From Megaleporinus macrocephalus (Eukaryota > Chordata > Actinopteri > Characiformes > Anostomidae): a stretch of DNA of 64,000 nt. Location: NCBI GenBank assembly GCA_021613375.1, contig CM038725.1, positions 13,757,089 through 13,821,088 of the forward strand, given 5' to 3'. This document shows, piece by piece, positions 13,106-26,120 of this stretch (positions within the stretch are counted from its first letter, which is position 1; every line of letters starts with the position of its first letter). Both the position numbers and the translations under genes were made by a program. The notes beneath the pieces were generated by a model. It saw only the letters and a list, made by a program, of their open reading frames with translations. It was not told where the DNA came from and searched no databases.

Positions 13106-14359
13106 TCAGTTTAAGTTTGAACCTTAAATGTACAATAGCACCAATTTAGAAGCAAGACACCCAAATAAAAAAATAAAAAAAACTGAGCAATTTATAGTTT
13201 TTTGAGAAACAAGATATTATGACATAGTCACGTATAAAGTATAGTAATCTATTTTTAGTCATTTTATAATATTTATAATACTTAAATGTATTACTATGAG
13301 CAGTTATCAGGTTTTTTTTAGTATAAGACATTCTGAATATGAATTTGAGCATAAGTTCATTTATGTTGCTTCACAGCTTTTGAAATTGTTGCAGAATTAT
13401 CTAAGCTCTATTTATCATCAAAATTAGTTCATGATTTGTTCTTATATGAAACCTTTAAATATGTAATGGATATGGATATGTAATAATAATAATAATAACA
13501 ATAAACAATACTACTGTTAATACTACTAATTATAATAATAATAAACAGATTGTCTTTATTAGCTGGAACAGTTGAGTGTAGTAAGTGTAGTGTAGAGTTT
13601 AATTCCAGACACCCTCACTTTAAAAAATTAGCATCATGCAGAAACATTTTGTACATGTATCTACATAAAATGTATAATTAGCACATAACATTTGTATTTG
13701 TAAGTAGAAGAGTGAGATTTGAATTTGGTGAAGCTGTCACCAAAGATTGCTGTTCAAAGAAAAACATTTATCTCAATTTTTCTCGAGATTCAGTTTTGCA
13801 CATCATTCAAGCCCAGCTGCTTCCCTTTACCTTGTGCAAACATTTCTTAATGGTTGGACCAACAGAAATGCTTCAAAACTACTCGATTACATTAACTTAC
13901 ACTGAAAATAGAGAATGTTTTTGGCCTCACCTGTAAACATAACTGTTTGAATATACTTGTTTTTTTGGTCAGCAATGGTATGTTTGCAGTTTATGTCATG
14001 TGTGGGAAGATCATTGAGAATAGAATAAATAAGTCTGGCAAAGCAGAATGTAATTAATTATGTAGCTTGTTATGCAATTAATTAAACGCTTGCATTTACA
14101 TACATTTATAACGATAACAGCACTGAGTGTCCAAGGATTAAACAAATATTTTGCTCAAACATTAAATTTGCACTGCTTACCCCGTACCCCACCTGTAGTC
14201 CTTCAGGTTTGCACTGGAGCTAAAACTATCAAACACTGGTAAGTGGACCCTCACATTCATAACTATATATCTTATCAGTTTCATAGTAGATACAGTATAG
14301 TTGATGGACAGTATAATACAATACATGCCTTTAAATGAACAAGCCTATAGTCTCCTAGA
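13106..14359. other. AT-rich non-coding segment
   Basis: Apart from the (AAT)n tract, no gene or named repeat. Confidence 0.45.
13480..13555. repeat. (AAT)n-rich tract
   Basis: Imperfect AATAAT runs with ACTACT interruptions. Confidence 0.8.
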
Positions 14360-14720
14360 ACACGACAGCCACCTGCACTGCTGACAGCCACATTCCCCAG
14401 CGAGGTCTACGGGGGCACTGTCTTATTCAAAAGCACCCTGGGCCTTTGTTTGGGTGTTGCGGCTCATAAAAACAGAATCTAAAGTCCATAGCAGGCTCCA
14501 TTTACACCGCAAAGCCTGGAGGGTGGGGCCGTGCGAATTCCAGCGGTGCACTCACATTGTGTTCATCGCTCTGCTATTTGTTTTGACATCCGTCTGACGG
14601 GGCCCGAAGATCAGACAACTGACCTGAGCAAACACGGTCAAAATGGCCGCTTCCAAAGTTATCCCAGCTGGTGGGTGTTGTCTGTGAAATCAATGCAACT
14701 GCTTGTTATGAGCGGTCTAC
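14360..14720. promoter_or_regulatory. candidate conserved regulatory element
   Basis: A unique balanced-GC segment in AT-rich surroundings with no repeat match. It includes GGCTCATAAAAACAG, TTTTGACATCCGTC and GTGAAATCAATGC. Function unknown. Confidence 0.28.
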
Positions 14721-14935
14721 AACCAGTCCATCACAAAAACATCATTTACGACAGTGTTCAGGTGCTCTATATATACTACATGAGTGCTTACATGGGGATT
14801 TAAAATACTGTAACATGTCAGTGGTGTCATAACAACGGCTAGACAGCAGCTCTATAACAGACGGAGGAAATGTATATGTACAATCTGGCCTCTTAAAGAT
14901 ATGTTTATTTAAGGCTTCTTTAATAAAGATGGTTA

Positions 14936-15188
14936 ATATGTCGTCACTGTCCAAAGAAACACATGTATCTCCGTTTTTGGTTTTTTTTTTTCCATATCAT
15001 TCGAACATGACAGCTGCCGTTTACATGATGTGCAAATTTCATGATGAACGATCCAATGAAAAAGCACCAAAATCACTTGGAAACGTTTTTGGTTCCATTG
15101 ACTTTCATTGAAAGTAAAGTTTTTGCCCTCTATTGTAAAGTTGCCTTTTTTAGATATCTTTGTTTTCCATTAGACAGTGATGATATAT
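14936..15188 (-). mobile_element. MITE of the ATATCGNNGCTGTCC family (reverse copy)
   Basis: The left end ATATGTCGTCACTGTCC and right end GACAGTGATGATATA are inverted. The interior holds the reverse complements of CAATGGAACCA and AACTTTACA found in the forward copies. Confidence 0.68.
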
Positions 15189-15239
15189 AGACCTATAAAA
15201 GTTCAAAGAACCTTTTGCATGCTTACATGGTTCTTTCAC

Positions 15240-16045
15240 GGTAAAGTGGTTCTTTAGATCAACTGCATCAGGTTGGGAAACCATGAACATCATGGAACAC
15301 CATGAACGTTGTGATGCTCTTCCAGGCTTTTACCGCATCTCGTTTGTTTGGGGGCGCTTATCCCATCAGTCTCCATTTCAGGAGGTGAAATGCATGTACA
15401 GTCCTCAGTTGAGTTAAGGTCTGGTGATTGACTTGGCCAGTGTAAACCCTCCTCCCTCCGATTAAGTCCTTTGTTGTGTTGGCAGTGTGTTTTGGGTCAT
15501 TGTCTTGCCGCATGATGTAGTTGCTCCTGATTAGATTGGATGCATTTCTCTATAAATTGGCAGACAAACTCCTTCTGCTGCGGCCATCATAAGATACATC
15601 ATCAATAAAGATTAGTGAGTCCGTTCCAGAAGCAGTCATGCAAGCCCAAGCTATTACACTACCTCCACCGTGCTTCAATGAAGAGCTCATTTGTTTTGGA
15701 TCATTGTTCTTTCTCCACACTTTGGTCTTTCCATCACTTTGGTAGAGGTTATTCTGAGTCTTATCAGTCCATAAAACGTTCTGGCTCATCTTTGCGTTTG
15801 TTTGTGAATTCCAATCTGGTCTTCTGATTCATATTGCTGATGAGGGGTTTTGCTGCAGAGGTGTGGCCACTGCTCTTCTTAGAACAGTGGATTGTGAGGC
15901 CATCACCTCTTCCCCTTGGTGATGTTGGTGATATTACTGATTATTATTTTGGGGTTTTTCTTTACCGCTATTTCAATGTTTCTGTCATCAGCTGCTGTTG
16001 TTGTTTTCCTTAGCTAACCTGATTGGTTGTGTCTTATTATAATGG
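15240..16045 (-). mobile_element. Tc1-like transposon relic, reverse orientation
   Basis: On the minus strand the text runs from the transposase N-terminal region (near 16040) to the C-terminal side (near 15300). The + strand phrases TTTTGGGTCATTGTCTTGCC, TCATCAATAAAGATTAGTGA and CATCACTTTGGTAGAGGTTA belong to a very common fish Tc1 family. A piece is still open at 15550-15789. Confidence 0.72.
15550..15789 (-). pseudogene. Tc1-like transposase fragment (first catalytic Asp region)
   Basis: 79 codons open on the minus strand. LWTDKTQNNLYQSDGK contains the Asp (residue 9) corresponding to the first D of the DDE triad. KHGGGSVIAWACM (residues 40-52) is the family's conserved glycine block, followed by SLIFIDDV. 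Flanking domains are in other frames or lost, so it is inactive. Assignment rests on these motifs. Confidence 0.72.
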
Positions 16046-16389
16046 ATCTATATTCTTGCCATTCCAGTACTTACTTTGTATATTTATGTCTATGGATGGG
16101 CGATTCATTTTGCATATGAAATTTTTCATGATCAAAAATATATTTTGTTTCATAAAAATATAAGAATATCTGTATTTATCTATATTTTTATATATTAATT
16201 CATTTCACAATTTGGACACATATATACACATACCCTGGCTAGTCACAAATAAAGTTGCTGATTGAAATTAAATAACACTGGAAAGGCTTTGATTGGATGA
16301 TTACTGCAGTGATTAATATGTTCGCAGCATTTCAAGACTATATTTAACAGTGAAAGTATAATCATTTCCACATATACAGTGTGGCCATG

Positions 16390-16935
16390 TTAGTGAAGCT
16401 AGTCAGAAAGAACTTTAGAAAAGAAACTTTAGTTTGCTTTAGAGCATGAATATTAGACTGGAATAATGGAATAAGGTCATGTGAACGGATGAGTTCAGAT
16501 TGACCCTATTCCAGGGAGATGAGTTTGTTAGGAAAGAAGGGAAGCGCATGAAACATTGTACCTGTCATGACTTGTGCCCACTGTACAAGCCTCTGGAGGC
16601 GGTCTTATGATCTGGGTTTTCTTCAGTTGGTCAGGTCGAGGCTTATGAAATGAATTAAATTGACCACCTATATGTACAGAATGACCAGGTTATCTCATCA
16701 ATGGAATATTTTCTTTTCTTATGACATTGCCAAGATTTATTGGGCACAATTTGTGACAGACTGGTTCCGGGAGCTTGATGAATTATTTTCTGCACAGGGT
16801 TCTGTCCTTAACTCAGTTTAAAGTCTCTAGGATGTGCTGGAGAGTTGTTCGAGTCCTCCATCATCAATACAACATCTCAGCCAAAAATGTATGCAACTCT
16901 GGGTGGAAATAAATGCTGTGCGGTGTATATGAGTG
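16390..16935 (+). mobile_element. Tc1-like transposon relic
   Basis: The + strand phrases GAAGGGAAGCGCATGAAAC, GTACAAGCCTCTGGAGGC, TCTTCAGTTGGTCAGGTC, GAATGACCAGGTTATCTCATC and CAACTCTGGGTGGAAATAAA follow the order of a known fish Tc1 transposase 3' half. There are many frameshifts. It ends close to a TGTATATGAG triplet repeat at 16924-16950. Confidence 0.65.
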
Positions 16936-16954
16936 TATATGAGTGTATATCAGC

Positions 16955-17184
16955 TGTGTTTGGAGCAAGTTCTGGAAGATCTACGCGCAGAACTCCGGAA
17001 CTACAACAAAAGAAGCCCCGGGCTGGCAGAGGAAGGCCAGGAGAAAGGCAACGCGCCAGCGCACATTTCACACAGCTCTGCTCAAAAGTACAGCGCTATA
17101 AATCAACCTGTCTTTCATTTCGGAGACGACTGCCAACTTTCCAACTTCTCCCTCTCTGCCAACCTGGATCTTCGCTTTACCTGA
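16955..17184 (+). other. coding-like GC-rich segment of unknown nature
   Basis: Open in frame from the preceding relic to TGA at 17182-17184, reading QLCLEQVLEDLRAELRNYNK and on to FSLSANLDLRFT. Composition is charged and mixed rather than low-complexity. GTGTATATCAG just before it could serve as a weak 3' splice site. I recognise no family. It may be a chance frame over a conserved non-coding element, or a remnant exon. Confidence 0.25.
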
Positions 17185-17189
17185 CGTGA

Positions 17190-20100
17190 CTGCTTCTTTA
17201 ATTCGTCTTCATCGCAAACTTTGCCAAAGGAATATATTAAATATGTCAGCGTGCGTACCGTTATTTATTCATTTTCACTGCTAAAGTAAACGAGTGCAGC
17301 CCCAAGCTTTATCACTGCACAAACTACGCAATGGTTTTAAAGCCGCAACACTTAGCTTACTTGTCACAAAGCGCCGTTGAGCAGTTCAGGCCATGATGGC
17401 CTTGGATTCAGACGCCTGCCAACAAGCAACGATAAGCACATGTTCACAACAAAGAGGTTCTCGGCAGTGCTGAAAAGTTCAAGAGGCTCTGCGTTTAAGA
17501 TGGGGGTCAATTTTGTATTGAAGTGGTCGTAAAGAAAAAGTAAAGAGAGAAAGAAAAACATTCCAACAAGGATCTAAAGACAGACTGTCGAATATCTGAA
17601 GGTCTGGAAATCCGTATACAGCTTTGAATTGCTTTATTTCAGTTTAGCGCTTTGATTGACCTGATTTGATTGTATACACGGGTTCCATGTGAATGAAATA
17701 TTGCATCAAAACAGGCACTTACGTTTAGCAGTAATTACATTGATGTAATACAATTGACCTTCCGGTTGATGTAGACATTGGAATGAAATCACTTTGAAGC
17801 TCTATGTATAAGAATCAATAGTATTCACTATATATTGCTATCTCCAGAATGGTAACTTCACAAGAGAGGACAAAAACACTCTTTACTTTTAATGTCAATG
17901 GAAACAGAAGTTTTTCTGAGCCATGTTGGAGCGTTCCTATTGGTCCATTCATCATGATATTTTCACACAATGCCAACAGTAGTCTAAATGATTTAAATGA
18001 TGTAGAGATATAACAATTAACAAAAATGAAGACATCTTTTTCTTTGGACAGTGATGATATAAAGAGTTTAGGAGATACCTAGAAGTCTCTACAGTGGTTT
18101 ACTAGCAGTCAGAACAACTAAGCTGGCATTTGTTCTGCAAAAATGTGACAGATTTTAGACCCAAATTTGACTATCTGAGCCAAGTCATCACACCATAGTC
18201 ACAGGGGTTCAGCTAGTACTCAATATTAAACTCTCTAAATTAATATGTTAATTAACAACACATTTTGTACATTTCATGTGACAATAGCGCCGCTAGCACC
18301 AGCATTAAATTACCAATAGCATTTGTAACAAGATAGCAAAGCTACAGTCTACAGTCACAAACTCTGGAAAACACCTTACGACCATATTGTGGAAACTCTG
18401 TCAGTTGGATGGCGGAGTTGTTGATCTGTACCATATCAATTAGTTATCTTCGAGTGCCTGTTATGCATTATTGCCCATAATAACATACCCAGATATCTAT
18501 AATTACCCTTTTAAATACAGCATCAGCCTGCAACCTGCTAGAGTCTTATAATTATCATATATACATTGTGGCATCGTGCAGAAGGGGAATTCAGGGAAAG
18601 GTGTGATTTCTGCTCAGAAATGGCTTTTATAGAATGAAAAGCTGAACGAGCCGCTTGCACTGCAGGAAAACTCCCGGGAGGTCACCTCAAGCTATAAACA
18701 ACCTGCTGCTGGTGTCCAACCCCACACACACTCCCCACAGCACACATGCTTACAAACAATTCATAAACAACAACAGTAACAGTCACTTTTTAAAGGGGGG
18801 TCTCCCATGAGCCTCATCATAAGACCATGCCTCAGAGCTACAGAGAGGCTCCGTGCCCAGCGGCAAGCGCCACCATATCAATATGTATTATTACATGTGT
18901 TATTTTACATGAGCTCTGCTGACGTAATGGCATTTACTGCATTTATGAAGATTAGTCATTGTCAGTCAATGTTAATCATTCATTAACCATTATTAACTCC
19001 TGAAAATGATTAAGATGGAAACTGCAGTGTGCACTTGTCACCTAGCTGCCTACCTGTCAAATTATTAAATAAAGATTGGTTGAAAAATTCCCTGTTGCTG
19101 GCTCTGCTCTTCAACCTCTTCTGCCTCTCTGTGTCTGACATCCAGGATTCAATAAAAGCCCCATCATTATTTTTTGTGTCTATTGTTTCTACAATTATGA
19201 ACGATACAGTACTCCTCAGCTCTATTAGCACCACCATCACAAGAATAAGAATTGTGTTACGAGATGATGTCACAGAGAAAAGGGATGGAATTCCAACAAA
19301 GTGTTTCAGGCAGCTGAGAAAAGTGGTTTCTGTGGTAGAGAGTTTCCAACTCTAGAGTGTACTTGCGCAAAAAGTAAAGGAAAAGAATGGAAAAGCATAA
19401 AAGGTCACATTTAATGTATGATATTTTATTTTAAGCTGTTTTGTAGCATTTCTATGTTAAACAGTGATAATGTGTTGTGTTTTGGATGCTGCCATTGTTG
19501 TATATAGTATGGCTGACCAGCTAAACCAGAGATTCCTGCTGATCTTAGCTGTTTTTTTCTAGCAGTAAAATAATAGAGTGTGTTTTTTTTATTAAATATT
19601 GTTGTTTTTATTCATTGGTGTTATTGTTTGATAATAAAATATATTTTTTTGTCTCATTAAGATGTTAAAATAAGACAGATGATGTGTTTTTATTTGTTCT
19701 GAGAGGTTACGCAGGGATGGCGCATTAAGATGAAAGCGCTATTATTGCACAATATTTTCAAATACATTTCATATTTCAACAATCCTCACTTGTGAGTTAA
19801 TTTCTCTTGGCAGCCTAATTTCTTGTAATTCAGTGATTTTTCTGGTGACTGATTTCTATTGACAAGTTGTTTAAAAATGTACATGAATGAATTATTCATG
19901 AGGTTATTTTAGCTAGTGCCTGAGAGATGATAAATGTTGAAAGGTGATGTCAGCTTCTCACTGTCAGTTCATGCAGTTATGCAGACTCAAGTCATTTTCC
20001 TGCACTGAAGCTTTGTGTAGTTTTCATTCTTCAATAAGAGTCTCGTTATTCAGTAATCTGTCACTTTACTTTTGGGGGTCTTTACCGTATGCATATCCCA

Positions 20101-22083
20101 GCATGTGATGAAGAAAAAAGCAAAACGCCCATCAGGCAATTACTATGCTGATTTGCTCACAGATTTCCTAGAAGGAAGTCTCAGAGGATATAATGACAGA
20201 CATGCTTCCCACTGGGAATCATTCCCAGCACACATGCAAAACTGTGGTAAACAGGTTAGTGTACCGTATTCCGGAAAATAAACCACTTTACCAAACAACA
20301 GTGATCCTTCAGTCTTCAGCTAGAGGCCAGAAATATGATGTGATATTATTTTATTATTAGTATCAGAGTAAATTCTCATATTAAGCTTTTTGGAGCATAA
20401 TGCAAGTGTTGTTAGTTATATTTATCATGAGATCGCAGGTTTGAAACTAGACAATACCAGAAAAGTTACATATTTAACCTATCTATCTGTTAATCTATGC
20501 TTTGTTTGTGCTCCGCCCACATGTATGTTCTTTTGTAGTAACTGTTGGAGTCGTAAAGCCATATTGATGGATTTTAAGCACATTTCATATATACACAAAT
20601 CACTGCAGTCAGAAATGTGAAATTCTGCATTTCTGTTCCATTCATCAAGGTCATAAGGTCGTGCAATAAAAGACAAAATGTAACACATAATAATGAAACA
20701 CATATAATAGTAATATATAAAATTCATCGTTTAATTAATATAATCTTAAAAACATCTCAAGGTCAGTTTTTTGCCTACATCACTCTGCACCAGTGGGTGG
20801 AGCAAAATAATAATAGCCAGTAATCTCTTGTTATACCGCCTCTTCCTTCAACAAGCTAGCTCCATAATATTGTGAAATTTTGTAACATGCTCACGTTACC
20901 TTAATTATGTGTCTGAGAAACTACACCCACCTACATCTACCCCTAAACCTATATGAAAAATCATGACAAATATAAACAAATTGGCTAAATGACTTCAAAA
21001 TATTTAAGGAAAAATATTGAAGTATTTAGACCTTAGAAATTTCCAAAGATTGTGTTTATGATGGTAGTTAATTAAACTTTATTTAATTAAATGTAATTCA
21101 ACTTAATTAAACTTGAATTAAACTTAAAACACTAACTGAAATAGTAATTAACTAAATATATACAAAATTTATCATCTATAGGGTACATTCTGTTTGGGGG
21201 TGGTTGTCCCAAACCCTAACCTCTAGATTTCATCCTAATACTTAAACAAGCACAGTGAGTTTTAGTCTGTAGGCGTAGCCCTGGTTTAGTGAAACTGTGA
21301 AACTGCATCCCCGACCCTCATGGCCACATGGTGAGCAGTTAGATCCCATATGTTTGAAATATATTAGTCCCAAAGACCCAACACCAAAAAAAATTGTTAC
21401 TACCAAAACATGCATTGTTCTGTATTTAAGTAAACATTTTGTGTGTTTCAATGAAAAATATTCTATTATGTATGTTATATGTACAACTGTTCAAAGCTGT
21501 GATGTACTGTCTAGTGTTTTTCTGTTAATGAGCTAATTAGGTCACCACTGAAACATTTGGTAAAGTTTTGGCGGGGTTATGATTGTTTTAGTAGTGATGC
21601 AATGGACTTTTGAATCATTTGCTTTAATAAAGTAAACATAATAAAGGATTAAATGCATGTATGATGTTAGTTAAAAAATGTTTGAGCTGTGGTCTTTGGA
21701 GCAGTAGAATGATTCATATTATATATTGTGAAAGCAGTGGTGTTTTGTTGTGATATTTTTGCTCAACAATATCTTCAGACCATCACTGTGACCATCGAAA
21801 TAAAAATCACACATGATTTAGCCCAGTAATAAACAGATCCTCACATCCACTGCACGACATGAGACAAAGAAAGGCTTCTAATGCCAGCCACAACTGGGCT
21901 CTCTTTACGCCTCTCTGTGGCCAGCTGTGGATGGCCTGGAGGAGTCATTTGTTCACAGCGGCTCTCTTTTATGGAGGGTGCTGACAATGTGGCGAATGTT
22001 GAGGAAGTGGGCGGCCATATCTGGCCCTCATCCCTCAGCAGGCCAGATGGTAGGAACACTTGTCTCACCACTAGTCCCCTGGC
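17190..22083. other. gene-free segment
   Basis: About 4.9 kb holding only the MITE at 17.8 kb. The 18560-18720 part is unique and GC-moderate with GGAAAACTCCCGGGAGG. The rest is AT-rich with no coding signal. Confidence 0.45.
17830..18062 (+). mobile_element. MITE of the ATATCGNNGCTGTCC family
   Basis: The left end is eroded (TATATTGCTATCTCCAGAATG), the right end is clear (TTTGGACAGTGATGATAT). The interior has GTAACTTCACAAGAGAGG, TGTCAATGGAAACAGA and CCTATTGGTCCATTCATC. Confidence 0.65.
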
Positions 22084-22111
22084 ACCCACACACACACACA
22101 CACACACACAC
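22084..22111. repeat. (CA)n microsatellite
   Basis: About 14 CA units, with the 31-bp array beginning 150 bp later. Confidence 0.95.
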
Positions 22112-22264
22112 TGCCTCAGCTGCTAACTCGACTCAAGTCACAGCAACAGGAAGGTCCTCAATTATGCACATTTCATATGAATATGGGTCACCAATACACC
22201 ACCGTATGACAGTACAGCTTATATACAGAATACAGTGAGTGACAATCTACAGTCCATGTACAGT

Positions 22265-23780
22265 GAACAATAACAGCAAACACAAATAGACACTTTTAAA
22301 TCTGGAGTAAATGTAAATATAAACCTTTTTAACTGCTATTAAAAATGAAGCTAACACAAATAAACACTGTTATAACTAAAGCTCACACAAATTTACTTTT
22401 TACAAACCGGCTCTAAAAAACGAAACCAAACACAAACTTATATTTTTAAATTTGTGTTCACACAAATGCACACTTTTAAAACTAGATCTAACCCAAATGT
22501 ACACGTTAAAGCTAGATCTAACACAAATGCACATTTTTAAAACCAGATCTACCGCAAACATGCATTTTTAAAACGGGAGTTAACACAAATGCACACTTTA
22601 GAAACTTTAACTAACACAAATGTACGCTTTTGAAACTATATCTAACAAAAATGTATACTTTTCAAACTAGATCTACCACAAAAGTACACTTTAAAGCTAG
22701 GTCTAACACTAATGTACACTTTTAAAACCAGATCTACCGCAAACATGCATTTTTTAAAACTGGAGTTAACACAAATGTACACTTTATGAACTGGAGTTAA
22801 TACAAATGTACACTTTTTGAACTGGAGCTAACACAAATGTTCACTTTTTGAACTGGAGTTAATACAAATGTTCACTTTTTGAACTGGAGCTAACACAAAT
22901 GTACACTTTAAACTGGAGCTAACACAAATGTACACTTTTTGAACTGGAGCTAACACAAATGTTCACTTTTTGAACTGGAGCTAACACAAATGTTCACTTT
23001 CTGAACTGGAGCTAACACAAATGTTCACTTTTTGAACTGGAGCTAACACAAATGTTCACTTTTTGAACTGGAGTTAACACAAATGATCACTTTTTGAACT
23101 GGAGCTAACATAAATGTACACTTTTTGAACTGGAGCTAACACAAATGTTCACTTTTTGAACTGGAGTTAACACAAATGTACACTTTCTGAACTGGAGTTA
23201 ACACAAATGTACACTTTTTGAACTGGAGTTAACACAAATGTTCACTTTTTGAACTGGATCTAATATAAATGTACACTTTTTGAACTGGAGTTAATACAAA
23301 TGTTCACTTTTTGAACTGGAGCTAACATAAATGTACACTTTTTGAACTGGAGTTAATACAAATGTTCACTTTTTGAACTGGAGCTAACACAAATGTTCAC
23401 TTTTTGAACTGGAGCTAACATAAACTTACACTTTCTGAACTGGAGCTAACACAAACATACACTGTTAAAAGTGAAGCTGATGCAAATATCATGTTTAAAA
23501 CTAGAGATAAGGCAAACATACACTTTTAAAACTGAACCTAATGCAAAGAACACTTTTAAATCTAAAGCTAACACAAATGTACATTGTTAAAAGTGGAGCC
23601 AGTGCAATGTACACTTTTCAAACTTAAGCTAACTCGAATGAACACTTTTAAAACTGAAATTAACACAAAGGTACACTTGATCAATGTTAAAACTTTTAAC
23701 ACAAACGTACACTTTTAAAACTGAAACATGCACTTTTTCAACTGGGGATAACACAAACACGCGTTTAAAGCCAGAGTTAA
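22265..23780. repeat. 31-bp minisatellite array
   Basis: The core unit is AACTGGAGCTAACACAAATG plus TTCACTTTTTG. Units in 22770-23430 are nearly identical, with GCTAA/GTTAA and GTTCAC/GTACAC variants. Both flanks hold progressively diverged copies (units near 32-34 bp with ACTTTTAAAACT), the usual pattern of an array that is homogenised in the middle and decays at its edges. Confidence 0.93.
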
Positions 23781-24989
23781 CTTGTGCAAACCAGCTATTT
23801 TCATCACGGCATGAGCGGTTCCCAAAAGGTCTGAGGAATTTTGACATCTGCCCCGGCACACATGGGAACACAGATGTGCAGAGAACGTAAAAAAAAAAAA
23901 TACAAATCCCAGATTTCCTGTCTTTTGCAGTTACAGGGGATATTTGCTGCTCATGCCTGGGGATTTCAGAGGAGGTCTCGCTTGTCTCAAGGGACGGTGA
24001 TGAAGTTTGAGGGGATATCTGGGACATAGGCACTTTTTCTGACTGCCCAATATCTTTGCAGCTAAAGGAAAATGACTTTCTTGCTAGAATGACTCTCCAA
24101 AAAGTAATCTGATTATTTCTTCATAAAGCAGAGCTGTGAAATAGTAGTGCTTAAGAAGACAAGAGCTGAGAGGTTGCGGGTTAATCCGTGTCTTGGATTA
24201 GACTGCAGTCTGCTTCTCCAAGAACTAGCAGGATCCATCTACTTATTTCATCACAAGACATCATCAGCTTATACAGTGACCTGTCAACTTTATGCTATGG
24301 CAGCATTGCGACAGCATATACTTCAAAGCATTCATTTCCGAACACCCAGCAGGGCCGTATGAGCAAATGGGTGCAAGTCTTAATAACAGTGTATTTCAAC
24401 CTAACCTACTGGATCTGTAACGTATAGCCAGTTACCATAGAGAATCGTTTCAACACTGTAAACTCAGTGACTCAGAACTACACTTATAATAGAAGATACT
24501 GGGAGGTCGTTGAGTTCTGTCAGTAGATGTCTGGTGCCAGCAAGTGCTTGCAAATGTAGCTAGACCTGTGTTTGTACTGTGCTGCTTATATATTGTTGCT
24601 GTCCAAAGAAATGAAAGCTTTAGCGAAAGTTCTGCCAGGAAGACTTCAATGCTACGTCATGCTTTCATTCATTATTCCAACCAATCGCAGTCTGCCACCT
24701 GTCTCTAAAAGGATTCAACTTACGCTCCCTATCTGCTGCATTCAGGTGCTGCCGTTCCGACTCACTTCATCCTCCTACCCACCACCACCAGTTGGGTCCC
24801 AGTCCTGCTCTCCAGGAAGGCAGCTTTGCCCCTGCTGTCCATATCCAGCAGGATCTGCGAGGGTCTGCGCGCTTAAAGACTTGGGCCTAGGGCTGGGCCC
24901 ATGCCAAAGACTTTCTTCATGACCTACATAACTAACCCTTCAATTGTACACTTATCGAAGATTAAACATCATTCATTCCTCTACTCGTG
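23781..24989. other. non-coding segment
   Basis: No gene. TATATTGTTGCTGTCCAAAG at 24588 is a lone MITE-type end. The 24680-24910 part is C-rich and unclassified. Confidence 0.4.
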
Positions 24990-25305
24990 GAGTCTTTTTG
25001 GCAGTATCTACAAGTATCTTCAAACTAGAAACTTTACAGGAGAGGCCAAAAACTTACTATACTTTTAATGTAATGTCAATGGAACCAGAATTATTTCCAA
25101 GCTGTTTTGGAGCATTTCTATTGGTCCATTCATCGTGAAATTTGTTTTCAACATTTACTAGTATGGACCACGCTCTGAATTGAGCCAAGCTGGGGGGTCA
25201 ACTCAGAAGGTTTGGGCTGGAGTTCTGGGTGGCTTTGGTGCTTGTGCATGAACGTTGTAAAAAAAAAAATGGACTGGAATGGTTTTTGTTGAACCGTGAC
25301 GATAT
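24990..25305 (+). mobile_element. MITE of the ATATCGNNGCTGTCC family, rearranged
   Basis: The forward left half (AAACTTTACAGGAGAGGCC, TGTCAATGGAACCAGA, TCTATTGGTCCATTCATC) is followed by unrelated sequence from about 25150. A degraded right end (GAACCGTGACGATAT) lies at 25290-25304. Confidence 0.55.
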
Positions 25306-25324
25306 GAAAGTTGAAGAAGTTCAA

Positions 25325-25373
25325 GAAGCTCAAGAGATCTTCAAGAGATCTTCAAGAGATCTTCAAGAGATCA
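25325..25373. repeat. 11-bp tandem repeat (AGATCTTCAAG)n
   Basis: Just over three perfect copies preceded by diverged GAAGTTCAAGAAGCTCAAG. Confidence 0.85.
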
Positions 25374-25739
25374 GCTTTGGTTAGATGTTAATCCCAGACT
25401 TGTACTGTTACCCCTTCTAGGAAAACCATATTGCTGCTGTTGGAACAAAAACCTTGCACCCCCAAAAAACTGAATGCTAACTGGAGAAGGAAGAAACATG
25501 CTTCACTTTTGACGTCAGCGTATGTCAGTGTAACCAGACTTTTTCATTTATTTTAGTCTACATTGACCATTCTCTGTTACCAGCATAAACCAGTTTAGAC
25601 CAGCATGGAATTAATGCTAGTAGTACAACGTAGTCACTCAAGTTTTTACCATTTACACTTGGACTCCAGCAACTTCCCACAGACTTCTATTACAAGTAAC
25701 ATTCGCGTTGATGGATTTTTCAGCACTTTTCTAAGAATT

Positions 25740-26120
25740 CTCTGTCTGTGGTAATTAATGATACAGTCCAGATGTGGCAGATCGAGATTATCGTGAGAAA
25801 TGCTGAAATATTCCATCAATGAGGAAAACCTAGATGGATCGCAGTCTGCAACAGTGCTTGTCTCAGAGTTGTTCTACAGAACAATGTTAACAACAAGTCT
25901 GCCTGGGAGGGCTGTGAGCTATTGCATTATATCCGCCAGAGAGAGTGAGTAATGGACATGATGAATTCACTTCATGAATAGTCTGGCTCTGTGCCAGAGG
26001 CTGAGGAGACTGCGGGAGGCGTTATCAGTGTGGATGTGATTGACAGGCTAATGCTGTGGATGGCACTTCATCATCAGACTCTGGCATAATTCATCATTCA
26101 GTGTAATGTAATTCATGTAA
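25740..26120. promoter_or_regulatory. candidate conserved regulatory element
   Basis: A unique segment with GGTAATTAATGAT, GATTGACAGGCTAATG (a TGACAG Meis-type core beside TAAT), CATAATTCATCATTC and CAATGTTAACAAC. No coding signal. Confidence 0.35.
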
